Part shown: positions 32,652-42,004 of the stretch, one piece after another
Layout of the letters: every line of letters begins with the position of its first letter
Position numbering within the stretch: position 1 is the stretch's first letter
From: an uncultured Oscillospiraceae bacterium
GTDB taxonomy: Bacteria; Bacillota; Clostridia; Oscillospirales; Oscillospiraceae
Length of the DNA: 64,000 bases
Direction of reading: 5' to 3'
Assembly: GCA_910588105.1 (NCBI GenBank)
Contig: CAJUQD010000003.1
Coordinates: 1 to 64,000 of the forward strand
Program-made: the position numbers and the translations under genes
The notes under the pieces: generated by a model
Told to the model about the DNA's origin: nothing
Seen by the model: the letters and a program-made list of their open reading frames with translations, nothing else
Database searches by the model: none

Positions 32652-35612
32652 ATGAAAAAGAGGAACTTTTGGAAGATCCCCATGGCGGTTTTCGCCGTGT
32701 TCACGGTAATCTGCGTGGTTGCGATCCCCATCACCAACTATTTCGCGCCCATGATCAACGTGGCGCTGAACGCCGAGACCCAGCGCATCATCCCCGACCC
32801 GGACGCCCAGATCTTCTACTGGACCCGTTACGACTCCGAGGAGGAGCTGGTGGCCAACGACTGGAACGTGTGCCGCCAGGTGATGGCGGAAGGGGCTTCG
32901 GTGCTGCTCAACCGGGACAATACCCTCCCTCTGGCCGCTGACACCAAGTTCTCCTGCTTCTCCCAGTCCTCCGTGGACCCGGTGAAGGTGGGAACCGGCT
33001 CCGCTTTTGTCTCCACCGGCGAGGGCGCCAGCCTGTACTCCGCGCTGGAGGACAGCTTCCAGCCGGGGTGTGTGAACACCGACCTGTGGAAGTTCTATGT
33101 CACCAGCGGTTATAAGCGGGAAAACGCGGCCCTGTCCGGCGGCGACCCCTCCCAATACCGCATCAACGAGGTGCCCTGGGAGAAGTACACCGACGCCCTG
33201 AAATCCACCTTTGCCGGCTATGGCGACGCCGCCCTGGTCACCCTGTCCCGCTCCTCCGGCGAGGGCGCCGACCTGCCCAGCGGGCTGGAGGCGCTGGAGC
33301 CCTACATGACCGGCGGCGACTATCTCCGGCTGTGCAAGGAGGAGATGGAGCTGCTCCAAAACCTGAAAGATTTGAAGGATCAGGGTGTGTTCAAAAAGAT
33401 CATCGTCCTGCTCAACTCCTCCAGCACCCTTCAGCTGGACTTCATCGACGAGTATGACATTGACGCCGTGGTGTGGACGGGCAACCTGGGCATCAATGGC
33501 CTGCCCGCCGTGACCGACATCCTGGCGGGCAAGGTGAACCCCTCCGGGCGGATCGTGGACACCTTCCTGAAGGACAACCACTCATCCCCCGCCATGGTGA
33601 ACTACGACGCGTTCCCCTATACCAACGCCGCCCAGCTTGATTTGGCCTTTGCCCAGAACAACACCGCCCCCGGCATTGAAAAGTGCAATATGAACTATGT
33701 GGTGTACCAGGAGGGCATCTATGTGGGCTACCGCTACTACGAGACCAGGTATGAGGACTACGTGCTGGGACAGGGCAGCGCCGGGGAGTACGACTACAAC
33801 GCCGATGTGGCCTTCCCCTTCGGCTCCGGCCTGAGCTACACCACCTTCGAGTACTCCAACTTCACCGTGGAGGACCAGGGCGAAGCTTTCCAGGTGGGGG
33901 TGGATGTGGCCAACACCGGCAGTATGGACGGCAAGCACACCGTACAGATTTACTTCCAGTCCCCCTATACCGACTATGACCGGGAGAACGGGATCGAGAA
34001 GGCCGCCGTGGAGCTGTGCGGCTTTGACAAGAAGGAGATCAAGGCCGGCGAGACTGAGCACTTTGACATCCGCGTCCTGAAAGAGGATCTGACCAGCTAT
34101 GACGCCAACGCCGCCAAGACCTACATCCTGGACGCCGGAGACTACTACTTCACCGTGGGTACTGACGCGCACAACGCCGTCAACAACATCCTGATGGCCA
34201 AGGGGGCGGACGCCTCCCGCATGATCGGTACCGGCGACGCGGCCCTCACGGCCAAATGGAACAACCCCGCCCTGGATACCACCACCTATGCGGTCTCCTC
34301 CGCCACCGGGAAGCCCATCACCAACCTGTTCGACAACGCCGATCTGAATAAGTACGAGGGCGCGGAGGATCAGCAGGTGGTCTACCTCACCCGCAGCAAC
34401 TGGACCGGAACCTTCCCCCAGGCCGCTGTGAGCCTGCGGGCTACAGACGCCATGTGGGACGACGGCCTGACCCATGAGGACGCCGGCAGGGACGCCCTGG
34501 TGGAGCAGTACAAGCAGCTCTATTGGTCCGACGTGAGCCAGGCTCTCGCCGCCGGGACGGGCGGCTCCCTCAACGCCATCGACTTTGTGGACAAGGGCTA
34601 TGACGATCCCGCCTGGGATGAGCTGATCGGCCAGCTCTCCTACGAAGATATGCTGAACCTGATCTATAACGGCTCCTACCAGACCCAGGTGCTCCCGGCC
34701 ATCAATCTGCCCGCCACCCAGGAATTTGACGGCCCCACCGGCTTCACCAAGAGCATCGTGGGCGGGGCCAACGGCATGGCCTTTACCTCCGAGGATGTGA
34801 TGGCGGCCACCTATAACCGAGAGCTGATCCAGGAGGTGGGCAAGTGCATGGGCGAGGATATGCTCCACGCCCAGTCCGGGGACAACGCCGCCGCCGTAGC
34901 CGGTATTTATGCCCCCGGCGTGAATATCCACCGAAGCCCCTATCTGGGCCGGCACAATGAGTATTACTCCGAGGATGGCTGGCTGTCCGGCGAAATCGCG
35001 GCCGCCCAGGTCCAGGGCCTCCACGATCGGGGAATGCTGGCCTTTGTAAAGCACTTTGCCCTCAACGACCAGGAGCAAGGGCGGTATGGGATCTCCGTGT
35101 GGGCCAACGAGCAGTCCGTCCGGGAGCTGTACCTGGAGAGCTTTGAGGGCGCGATCCGGGGCGGCGCTTCCAACGTTATGAGCTCCTTCAACCGCATCGG
35201 CGTGGTGTGGTCCGGCTCCCATCACGGCCTGATGACCGGCATACTCCGGGACGAGTGGGGCATGGAGGGCTCCGCCATTACCGACATGGCCATCAACGCC
35301 AAGTGGATGGACTACCGGCTTGGTGTGCTGGCCGGGCAGGACTACTGGTGCGGTCAAAAGGGCGGTATGGGCACCCTGGACGGAACCGGCAATGATCCGG
35401 CTATTGCTGCGGCGGTCCACAATGCAGCCAAGAACGTGGTGTTCAGCATCACCCGGACCAACGCCATGAACATGGGCAACGCCACCGTTGTGATGGTCAC
35501 CCCCTGGTGGCGGACCGTGCTGTATGCCGCCACCGGTGTGTGCGCCCTGCTGGCTGTGGGAAGTGCGTTCATAGTGGTGCGGACGAAGAAAAAGCAGAAG
35601 CAGGAAAAGTGA
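32652..35612 (+). CDS. Membrane-anchored GH3 glycosidase with reversed domain order (3)
   Basis: 986 aa. ATG 32652 has GGAGGA upstream; the open frame extends back to 32220 but that part overlaps the previous gene and has no start signal. Same plan as its neighbour: N-terminal membrane helix, sandwich domain with SSGEGADL (Glu204), FnIII-like domain, barrel with KHFALNDQE, nucleophile Asp878 (AITDMA), C-terminal membrane helix and Lys-rich tail. The nucleophile falls at the same residue number as in the previous gene, showing how closely the copies match. Substrate pocket residues differ (EFDGPTG against DENGPQG), so specificity may have diverged. Confidence 0.87.
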   Translation: MKKRNFWKIPMAVFAVFTVICVVAIPITNYFAPMINVALNAETQRIIPDPDAQIFYWTRYDSEEELVANDWNVCRQVMAEGASVLLNRDNTLPLAADTKFSCFSQSSVDPVKVGTGSAFVSTGEGASLYSALEDSFQPGCVNTDLWKFYVTSGYKRENAALSGGDPSQYRINEVPWEKYTDALKSTFAGYGDAALVTLSRSSGEGADLPSGLEALEPYMTGGDYLRLCKEEMELLQNLKDLKDQGVFKKIIVLLNSSSTLQLDFIDEYDIDAVVWTGNLGINGLPAVTDILAGKVNPSGRIVDTFLKDNHSSPAMVNYDAFPYTNAAQLDLAFAQNNTAPGIEKCNMNYVVYQEGIYVGYRYYETRYEDYVLGQGSAGEYDYNADVAFPFGSGLSYTTFEYSNFTVEDQGEAFQVGVDVANTGSMDGKHTVQIYFQSPYTDYDRENGIEKAAVELCGFDKKEIKAGETEHFDIRVLKEDLTSYDANAAKTYILDAGDYYFTVGTDAHNAVNNILMAKGADASRMIGTGDAALTAKWNNPALDTTTYAVSSATGKPITNLFDNADLNKYEGAEDQQVVYLTRSNWTGTFPQAAVSLRATDAMWDDGLTHEDAGRDALVEQYKQLYWSDVSQALAAGTGGSLNAIDFVDKGYDDPAWDELIGQLSYEDMLNLIYNGSYQTQVLPAINLPATQEFDGPTGFTKSIVGGANGMAFTSEDVMAATYNRELIQEVGKCMGEDMLHAQSGDNAAAVAGIYAPGVNIHRSPYLGRHNEYYSEDGWLSGEIAAAQVQGLHDRGMLAFVKHFALNDQEQGRYGISVWANEQSVRELYLESFEGAIRGGASNVMSSFNRIGVVWSGSHHGLMTGILRDEWGMEGSAITDMAINAKWMDYRLGVLAGQDYWCGQKGGMGTLDGTGNDPAIAAAVHNAAKNVVFSITRTNAMNMGNATVVMVTPWWRTVLYAATGVCALLAVGSAFIVVRTKKKQKQEK

Positions 35613-35633
35613 CCACCTGTGCACAAAACGCAA

Positions 35634-35657
35634 AAAGCTGTCGGTGAGCCGACTTTT
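35634..35657 (+). terminator. Weak terminator after the GH3 cluster
   Basis: GTCGG (35640-35644) and CCGAC (35649-35653) pair around a 4-base loop, with AAAAA before and TTTT after. The short stem makes this a weak terminator, so the SGNH gene downstream may still be co-transcribed. Confidence 0.45.
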
Positions 35658-35700
35658 GATCGGTTTGTCCGGTAGCTCAAAACAGGAGGGTAGATCTCAG

Positions 35701-36732
35701 ATGAACAAGAAAACGATGCGGCTTGGAACACTGCTACTGATGGCAGCACTCTTTTTGAGTGCCTGTGGAGCAGGGGCCGGTAAAAGCTCAGACGCGCCTG
35801 CTGGCGGGAGCGAGGCGAGTGTCGCTCAGGTCTGGAAGCTCACCATCGTGCAACCGCCGGAGAAGCTGGAGTATGAGGAGGGCGAGACCTTTGATCCGGC
35901 CGGGGTTGTCATCAACGCCAAGTTGAAAGACGGCTCAATGCTGGAAAACGTGGCCTATGAGGGGATCATCGTAGACCAACCGCTGACGCGGACGTCCCTG
36001 TTTGCTAAATTTGTCTATGGAGGGGAAACCGTGGAGCAGAACATCAAGGTCACGCTGAAGGGAAACCGGGAGGAATACTCTGTCGCAGGCACACGGGAAA
36101 CCGCCGGTAGCCCCCTGGCGGGAAAGGTCATCTTCTGGCTGGGCTCCTCTGTCACAGAAGGGGCCAGTTCCGGTCAGGAATCTATGGCCGACTTCCTGGC
36201 AAAAAAGCATGGAGCCCAGTGTATCAAGGAGGCTGTGTCCGGCACCACGCTGGCGGACCGGGCCAACAGCAGCTACGTAAGCCGTCTGGATCAGTATCTG
36301 GCCTCTGATGAAAGGGCAGGCCATGTGGACGCGTTCATCTGCCAGCTGTCCACAAACGATAAGGGTTTCCCTGATGGTTTTGGCGCTGTGACGCCGGCGG
36401 ATGTGCGCGATGCCGCCGCCTTTGACACCGCCACCACCTTTGGGGCAATGGAGTACATCATCGCCACGGCCAAAGGCACATGGGACTGCCCCGTGTATTT
36501 CTACACCAACCCGCCCATGGATGACGAAAACTATGAAACGATGGTGCAGGCGCTGGAGGAGCTCGCGGAAAAATGGGGCGTGACCATCATTGACCTATAT
36601 CGTGACCAGGCGTTCAACGACATCAGCGAGGAAGAACGGGCGCTCTATATGGCAGACAACATCCATCCGACAAAGGCCGGCTATCGGGAGTGGTGGCTGC
36701 CAAAATTTGAAGAAGCGCTGTCGGGGATTTAA
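35701..36732 (+). CDS. SGNH/GDSL-type esterase lipoprotein with Ig-like domain
   Basis: 343 aa; start at 35701 after GGAGGG. Lipobox FLSAC, then a beta-sandwich (about 45-125) like bacterial Ig-like domains, then an SGNH hydrolase domain: GSSVTEG with catalytic Ser150, an Asn in QLSTND, and Asp319-x-x-His322 (DNIHPT) completing the triad. Family members remove acetyl or other acyl groups from glycans. Anchored outside, it probably deacylates substrates for the GH3 and GH78 enzymes nearby. Confidence 0.8.
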   Translation: MNKKTMRLGTLLLMAALFLSACGAGAGKSSDAPAGGSEASVAQVWKLTIVQPPEKLEYEEGETFDPAGVVINAKLKDGSMLENVAYEGIIVDQPLTRTSLFAKFVYGGETVEQNIKVTLKGNREEYSVAGTRETAGSPLAGKVIFWLGSSVTEGASSGQESMADFLAKKHGAQCIKEAVSGTTLADRANSSYVSRLDQYLASDERAGHVDAFICQLSTNDKGFPDGFGAVTPADVRDAAAFDTATTFGAMEYIIATAKGTWDCPVYFYTNPPMDDENYETMVQALEELAEKWGVTIIDLYRDQAFNDISEEERALYMADNIHPTKAGYREWWLPKFEEALSGI

Positions 36733-36758
36733 AAATGTAAAAAGGGAGGGAAACATCC

Positions 36759-37607
36759 ATGCCGATCAAAGCAGTCCAGCAGTTCATGCTGGGCACGGTG
36801 CTGAATAATGAGGCCCAGGCCCGGGATACGCTGCAAAAAATGAAGGATGCCGGGTACGATGGGATCGAGCTGTGCAGCTTTATGATCCACCCCAGTGGCC
36901 TTTTAGTCCGCCTCATCACTAAAGCTGCCGGTATGCCCGTGGGCGGGGGCGGCAGGCTGGACTGGCCCCGACTGGTAAAGGGATACGGGCTCCGGGTGGT
37001 CAGCCTGCACACCGACTTGGACAGCGTGGAAAAGGACATCCCCGCCACCGCCGCCGAGGTCAAGGCACTGGGGGCGAAGTACGCGGTGATCACAGGGATG
37101 TACCGCTTCCCCTACGGCGACGAAAGGGCGGTCAGGGAGCTGGCCGCCCGCCTGAACCGGGCCGGGGAAGCGCTGGCCCGGGAGGGCGTCAGCCTGCTGT
37201 ATCATAACCACAACTGCGAATTGCAGTGGGTGAACCGGGGACAACGGGCCTATGACATCCTGCTGTCCGAGACAGATCCGGCGACGGTAGGTTTTGAATT
37301 CGACAGCTACTGGTTCACGGAAGGGGGTGCCAACGCCCTGTTCTGGATGAAGCAACTGGGGGGACGCATGAAGCTATGGCACATTAACGACCGAGGGACG
37401 CGGCTGTCCGGGCCAGCCATGACCCCTATCCTGAAAAGCGACAGCATGGAGCTGGGCTATGGAAATATGGATTTGCTGCCCCTGGTAGAGCAGGCCAAGT
37501 CTGTGCCTGTGGAGGCTGTGATTCTGGAGAGCCACCGCAACTGGGTGGACAAATCGCCGGTCAAAAGCTTTCAGCGCAGCGCTGGCTTTTTGGAGAAATA
37601 CATTTGA
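36759..37607 (+). CDS. Sugar phosphate isomerase/epimerase (TIM barrel)
   Basis: 282 aa; AAGGGAGGG before ATG 36759. Xylose-isomerase-like TIM barrel (AP endonuclease 2 family): DAGYDGIEL, LLYHNHNCELQW, EFDSYWFTEGG, KLWHINDR and EAVILESH give the metal-binding Glu, His and Asp residues. These enzymes isomerise or epimerise sugars, inositols or related compounds; the exact reaction cannot be read from sequence. It starts a cytoplasmic set (isomerase, GH2, GH3, symporter) that would process imported sugars. Confidence 0.8.
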   Translation: MPIKAVQQFMLGTVLNNEAQARDTLQKMKDAGYDGIELCSFMIHPSGLLVRLITKAAGMPVGGGGRLDWPRLVKGYGLRVVSLHTDLDSVEKDIPATAAEVKALGAKYAVITGMYRFPYGDERAVRELAARLNRAGEALAREGVSLLYHNHNCELQWVNRGQRAYDILLSETDPATVGFEFDSYWFTEGGANALFWMKQLGGRMKLWHINDRGTRLSGPAMTPILKSDSMELGYGNMDLLPLVEQAKSVPVEAVILESHRNWVDKSPVKSFQRSAGFLEKYI

Positions 37608-37620
37608 GTAGGTGAGGCAA

Positions 37621-39552
37621 ATGAAACTGCGAACACGGATCAATATCAATGAAGGCTGGAGCTTCACCGGGCCAAGCGGCGGGACACAGCGTGTGAATCT
37701 GCCCCATACCTGGAACAGCATCGACGGCCAGGATGGTGGGAACGACTATTGGCGAGGAACGTGCATCTATTGCAGAACCTTTTCCAAGCCGGAGTTCACC
37801 GCGGAGCAGCGGGTATACCTGGAATTCCAGGGGGTAAACGCGTCGGCCAAGGTAGAACTGAACGGGACGTTTGTTGGGATACACAACGGCGGTTATTCTA
37901 CCTTTCGATGGGATGTCACAGAATTCATCTCAGACAGCAATGTCCTGATGGTCCACGTGGATAACGGCATCAATGATCGGGTGTACCCCCAGAAAGCGGA
38001 TTTCACCTTCTACGGCGGCATTTACCGGGATGTCTCGTTAATTGTGGTCAACAAATGTCACTTCGACTTGGATTACCTGGGTGGGCTGGGCATCATGGTC
38101 ACGGCCAAGCCCGTCGAAAACTACAGCAAGGGCGAGGTGCAGGTAAAAACCTGGAGGAACTGCGAAGACGGCCAGGTGCATATCTCCATTCTGGATGGGG
38201 CAGGGAAAGAGGCCGCTGCTATTGATGCGGACAGCGGCAAGCTGGATTTGCCTGATGTACATCTATGGGATGGGATAAGGGATCCTTATCTTTACACTGT
38301 AGTGGCAACCCTCACCATAGGGGATAAAACGGTAGATCAGATCAGCGCCCGTTTTGGTGTGCGGGACTTTCGGGTAGATCCCAGAGAGGGGTTCTTTCTC
38401 AACGGGCGCAGCTATCCCCTGCGGGGCGTCAGCCGCCACCAGGACTGGAAGGGGATCGGCAACGCCATCACAAAGCAGCACCATGACGCCGACATGGAGC
38501 TGATCCGGGAGATGGGGGCCAACACCATCCGCCTGGCGCACTACCAGCACGATCAGTATTTTTACGACCTGTGCGACCGGTATGGCATGGTGGTGTGGGC
38601 GGAGATCCCCTATATCTCGGAGCATATGGCCAGCGGCCGGGACAATACCATCAGCCAAGCCAAAGAATTGGTCATCCAGAACTACAACCACCCGTCTATC
38701 GTCGTCTGGGGGGTGTCCAACGAGATCACCATTTCCACCAAGGACAAGGTGGATATGCTGGATAACCACCGGGTGCTCAACGACCTGTACCACCAGCTGG
38801 ATCCCACCCGGCTCACCACCCTGGCCTGCTACGCCATGTGCGGGCCCTTCAACAAGACCGCCCACATCACCGATGTGGTGAGCTGGAACCTGTACCTGGG
38901 GTGGTATGTACCGGGGCTGTTCCTCAACGACCTGTGGATCGACTTCTTCCACAAATGCTACCCGGACAGGCCGCTGGGCTACTCCGAGTACGGCTGTGAG
39001 GCAATGCCCAACCTGCATTCCTCCAAGCCCCGCCGGGGCGACCATACTGAGGAATACCAGTGCGTCTACCACGAGTATATGCTGCGCTGCTTTGAGCACC
39101 GTCCCTTCCTCTGGGCAACCCACGTCTGGAATATGTTCGACTTTGCCGCCGACGCCCGAGACCAGGGAGACGAGCCGGGGATGAACCACAAGGGCCTGGT
39201 GACCTTTGACCGCAAGACGAAAAAAGACAGCTTCTACCTCTACAAAGCCTGGTGGAGCGATGAACCCTTCGTCCACATCTGCGGCAGCCGGTATGTCGAC
39301 CGGCCCGAGGCAGTCGCCAAGGTCAAAGTGTATTCCAATCAGAGCAAAGTGGCGCTGTACGTCAACGGCAAGCTGGTGGAGGAAAAGACCGGGAAAAGGG
39401 TGTTTGAATTCAAAGTCCCCCTGGAGGGCAATGCGGAACTAAAGACCGTGGCAGGCAACTGCACCGACCAGTGTGCCATCCGCCGGGTCAGCGCACCCAA
39501 CCCGGACTATCAGCTCCACGGGAAAAGTTCCAACAGCGCCAACTGGGTGTGA
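37621..39552 (+). CDS. GH2 beta-galactosidase/glucuronidase family enzyme
   Basis: 643 aa, ATG 37621 just after the isomerase gene. N-terminal sugar-binding sandwich (LPHTWNS), immunoglobulin-like domain, and catalytic barrel with acid/base Glu368 in NHPSIVVWGVSNE and nucleophile Glu456 in YSEYGCE. HVWNMFDFAADARDQGDE is typical of bacterial beta-galactosidase-like GH2 enzymes. No signal peptide, so it acts inside the cell on imported oligosaccharides. The N-terminal domain is compact compared with LacZ. Confidence 0.87.
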   Translation: MKLRTRININEGWSFTGPSGGTQRVNLPHTWNSIDGQDGGNDYWRGTCIYCRTFSKPEFTAEQRVYLEFQGVNASAKVELNGTFVGIHNGGYSTFRWDVTEFISDSNVLMVHVDNGINDRVYPQKADFTFYGGIYRDVSLIVVNKCHFDLDYLGGLGIMVTAKPVENYSKGEVQVKTWRNCEDGQVHISILDGAGKEAAAIDADSGKLDLPDVHLWDGIRDPYLYTVVATLTIGDKTVDQISARFGVRDFRVDPREGFFLNGRSYPLRGVSRHQDWKGIGNAITKQHHDADMELIREMGANTIRLAHYQHDQYFYDLCDRYGMVVWAEIPYISEHMASGRDNTISQAKELVIQNYNHPSIVVWGVSNEITISTKDKVDMLDNHRVLNDLYHQLDPTRLTTLACYAMCGPFNKTAHITDVVSWNLYLGWYVPGLFLNDLWIDFFHKCYPDRPLGYSEYGCEAMPNLHSSKPRRGDHTEEYQCVYHEYMLRCFEHRPFLWATHVWNMFDFAADARDQGDEPGMNHKGLVTFDRKTKKDSFYLYKAWWSDEPFVHICGSRYVDRPEAVAKVKVYSNQSKVALYVNGKLVEEKTGKRVFEFKVPLEGNAELKTVAGNCTDQCAIRRVSAPNPDYQLHGKSSNSANWV

Positions 39553-39574
39553 GAAAAAGGAGGTTGGGATTTTA

Positions 39575-41992
39575 TTGAAGCATGAGGATTTGATCCGGCA
39601 AATGACCTTAGAAGAGAAGTGTTACCTGCTTTCCGGCAAGGACTTCTGGCAGACGCGGAGCGTGGAGCGGCTGGGGGTGCCCAGCATGACCCTGTCCGAC
39701 GGCCCCCACGGCATCCGCAAGCAGGAGGGCGAGGGCGACCAGCTGGGCCTGAACGGTTCGCTCCCGGCCACCTGTTACCCTACCGCCGCGACGATTGCCA
39801 ACAGCTGGGACCCGGCGCTGGGCGAGGAGATTGGTGAGTATTTAGGAATTGAAGCCGCATCCCAAGGCGTATGCGTCCTGCTGGGGCCGGGGCTGAACAT
39901 CAAGCGCTCCCCCCTCTGCGGGCGGAACTTCGAGTATTTCTCCGAAGATCCGTATCTGGCGGGCAAGATGGCGGCCAGCTATATCCGGGGCATCCAGAAA
40001 AATGGCGTGGCCGCCTGCCCCAAGCACTTCGCCGCCAACTCCCAGGAGCTGCGCCGCATGGCCTCCGATTCCGTCATGGACGAGCGGACGCTGCGGGAGA
40101 TCTATCTCACCGGGTTTGAGATCGCGGTGAAGGAGGGTGGCGCCAAGTCCATCATGTCCTCCTACAACCGGGTCAACGGCGTGTATGCTAACGAGAATCC
40201 GCATCTGCTCCAGGAGATCCTCCGGGATCAGTGGGGCTTCGAGGGCTTCGTGGTGTCCGACTGGGGCGGCTCCAATGACCACACGGCGGGGGTGGCGGCG
40301 GGCTCCCACCTGGAGATGCCCACCACCGGCGGCGACTCCGATTTGGAGCTGGTGGAAGCCGTAAAGTCCGGCAAGCTCAGTGAGGAACTGCTGGATCAGC
40401 GAGTTGATGAGTTGCTGGACGTTGTTTTATCTACACGAAAAGCTGTAGATCAGTGGAAGGGCAAAGAGTTTTTCAAGGATGCTCACCACGCTATAGCAGC
40501 GAGAGCGTCGGAGCAGTCCATTGTCCTGCTGAAAAACGAGGAAGGCATCCTGCCGCTGAAAAAGGGCACGAAGGTGGCCGTTATCGGCGAGTTTGCCCAG
40601 AAAGCCCGGTATCAGGGTGCGGGTTCTTCGGTAGTTAACCCCACTAAGTTGGATCACACCATGGACGTGATCAAGAACTTCGATTTGGACGTGGCAGGCT
40701 TTGAGGCGGGCTACCCCCGCTCCGGCAAGGGCGACCCGGCCATGCAGGCCAGGGCCGTGGAGCTGGCGAAGAAGGCGGACATCGTTCTGCTGTATGTCGG
40801 CTTGGACGAGATCAGCGAAAGCGAAGGGTTAGACCGCTCCCACATGAAGCTGCCCCAGAGCCAGATCGACCTGTTGGAAGCGGTGGCGGCGGCCAACCCC
40901 AACGTGGTGGCCGTCATGTCGGCGGGCTCCGCCGTGGAGATGCCCTGGCTGGACAAGTGCAAGGCGCTGGTCCACGGCTACTTGTGCGGCCAGGCGGGGG
41001 CGTCCTCCGTCCTCAAGGTGATTATGGGCCAGGTGAACCCCTCCGGCAAGCTGGCGGAGAGCTACCCTATCAAATACGAGGACGTGTCCTCCGCCCCCTA
41101 CTTCCCCGCCAAGGAGCGCACTGCCGAGTACCGGGAGGGCCTGTACGTGAGCTACCGCTATTTCGAGACCGCCAAGGTGCCCGTGCTGTTCCCCTTCGGC
41201 TTCGGGCTGAGCTACACCACCTTCGAGTACTCCGACCTGTCCGTCACCGGCAAGGAGGCCACCTTCACCCTCAAAAACACGGGCGGCATGGACGGTGCGG
41301 AGGTAGTCCAGCTATACGTCTCCAAGACGGACGGCGAGGTGTTCCGCCCGGCCAAGGAGCTGAAGGGCTTCGCCAAGGTGTTTCTGAAAGCGGGGGAGAG
41401 CAAAAAAGTGACCATCCCCCTGGACGACAAGGCGTTCCGTTACTTCAACGTGGACTCCAACCGGTTCGAGGTGGAGGGCGGCCAGTGGACTATCTTGATC
41501 GGCGCGTCCTGCGCGGACATCAAGCTGTCCGGCACGGTGGAGGTGCAGGGCACCAACGCCGCCAGCCCCTATGACAGGCAGAAATTCGCCAAGTATTTCT
41601 CCGGGGATATCAAGAATATCTCCGATGGGGAGTTCGAGGCGCTATTGGGCCGCCCCATCCCCGACGGCCACTGGAGCGGGATGCTGGACATGAACGACGC
41701 GTTGTGCCAGATGTACTACGCCAAAGGCGCCGCGGGCCGGCTGGCCTACAAGATCCTCACCCACTTCATCAACAAGAGCATCGAGAAGGGCCAGCCCAAC
41801 CTGAACCTGCTGTTCAACTACAATATGCCCTTCCGGGCCATCGCCAAGATGACCGGCGGCATCTGCACCATTGAGATGGCCCAGGGCATCCTCACCATCG
41901 TGAACGGCCACTTCTTCAAGGGACTGGGGGCCGTCATCGGTGGCTTCTTCCGTTCCGGCAAAAAGCGCAAGGCGGCAAATGCCATTCATTAA
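39575..41992 (+). CDS. GH3 beta-glycosidase, conventional order, cytoplasmic
   Basis: 805 aa from TTG 39575; AAGGAGG lies 11 bases before it, and the usual GH3 opening (LIRQMTLEEKCYLLSG) follows, so an in-frame start further upstream is not needed. Barrel first with KHFAANSQE and nucleophile Asp229 (VVSDWGG), sandwich domain with acid/base candidate in SESEGLDR (Glu415/Glu417), then FnIII-like domain and a C-terminal extension of about 130 residues found in gut Firmicutes GH3 enzymes. Lacks a signal peptide. Domain order contrasts with the three surface GH3 enzymes of this window. Likely beta-glucosidase or beta-xylosidase. Confidence 0.87.
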   Translation: MKHEDLIRQMTLEEKCYLLSGKDFWQTRSVERLGVPSMTLSDGPHGIRKQEGEGDQLGLNGSLPATCYPTAATIANSWDPALGEEIGEYLGIEAASQGVCVLLGPGLNIKRSPLCGRNFEYFSEDPYLAGKMAASYIRGIQKNGVAACPKHFAANSQELRRMASDSVMDERTLREIYLTGFEIAVKEGGAKSIMSSYNRVNGVYANENPHLLQEILRDQWGFEGFVVSDWGGSNDHTAGVAAGSHLEMPTTGGDSDLELVEAVKSGKLSEELLDQRVDELLDVVLSTRKAVDQWKGKEFFKDAHHAIAARASEQSIVLLKNEEGILPLKKGTKVAVIGEFAQKARYQGAGSSVVNPTKLDHTMDVIKNFDLDVAGFEAGYPRSGKGDPAMQARAVELAKKADIVLLYVGLDEISESEGLDRSHMKLPQSQIDLLEAVAAANPNVVAVMSAGSAVEMPWLDKCKALVHGYLCGQAGASSVLKVIMGQVNPSGKLAESYPIKYEDVSSAPYFPAKERTAEYREGLYVSYRYFETAKVPVLFPFGFGLSYTTFEYSDLSVTGKEATFTLKNTGGMDGAEVVQLYVSKTDGEVFRPAKELKGFAKVFLKAGESKKVTIPLDDKAFRYFNVDSNRFEVEGGQWTILIGASCADIKLSGTVEVQGTNAASPYDRQKFAKYFSGDIKNISDGEFEALLGRPIPDGHWSGMLDMNDALCQMYYAKGAAGRLAYKILTHFINKSIEKGQPNLNLLFNYNMPFRAIAKMTGGICTIEMAQGILTIVNGHFFKGLGAVIGGFFRSGKKRKAANAIH

Positions 41993-42004
41993 GGAGGAAT
42001 CTTT

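Noticed and set aside
33582..35633. 683-codon - strand open frame opposite GH3 (3).
   Set aside because: Shadow of the coding strand, same compositional signs as the others.
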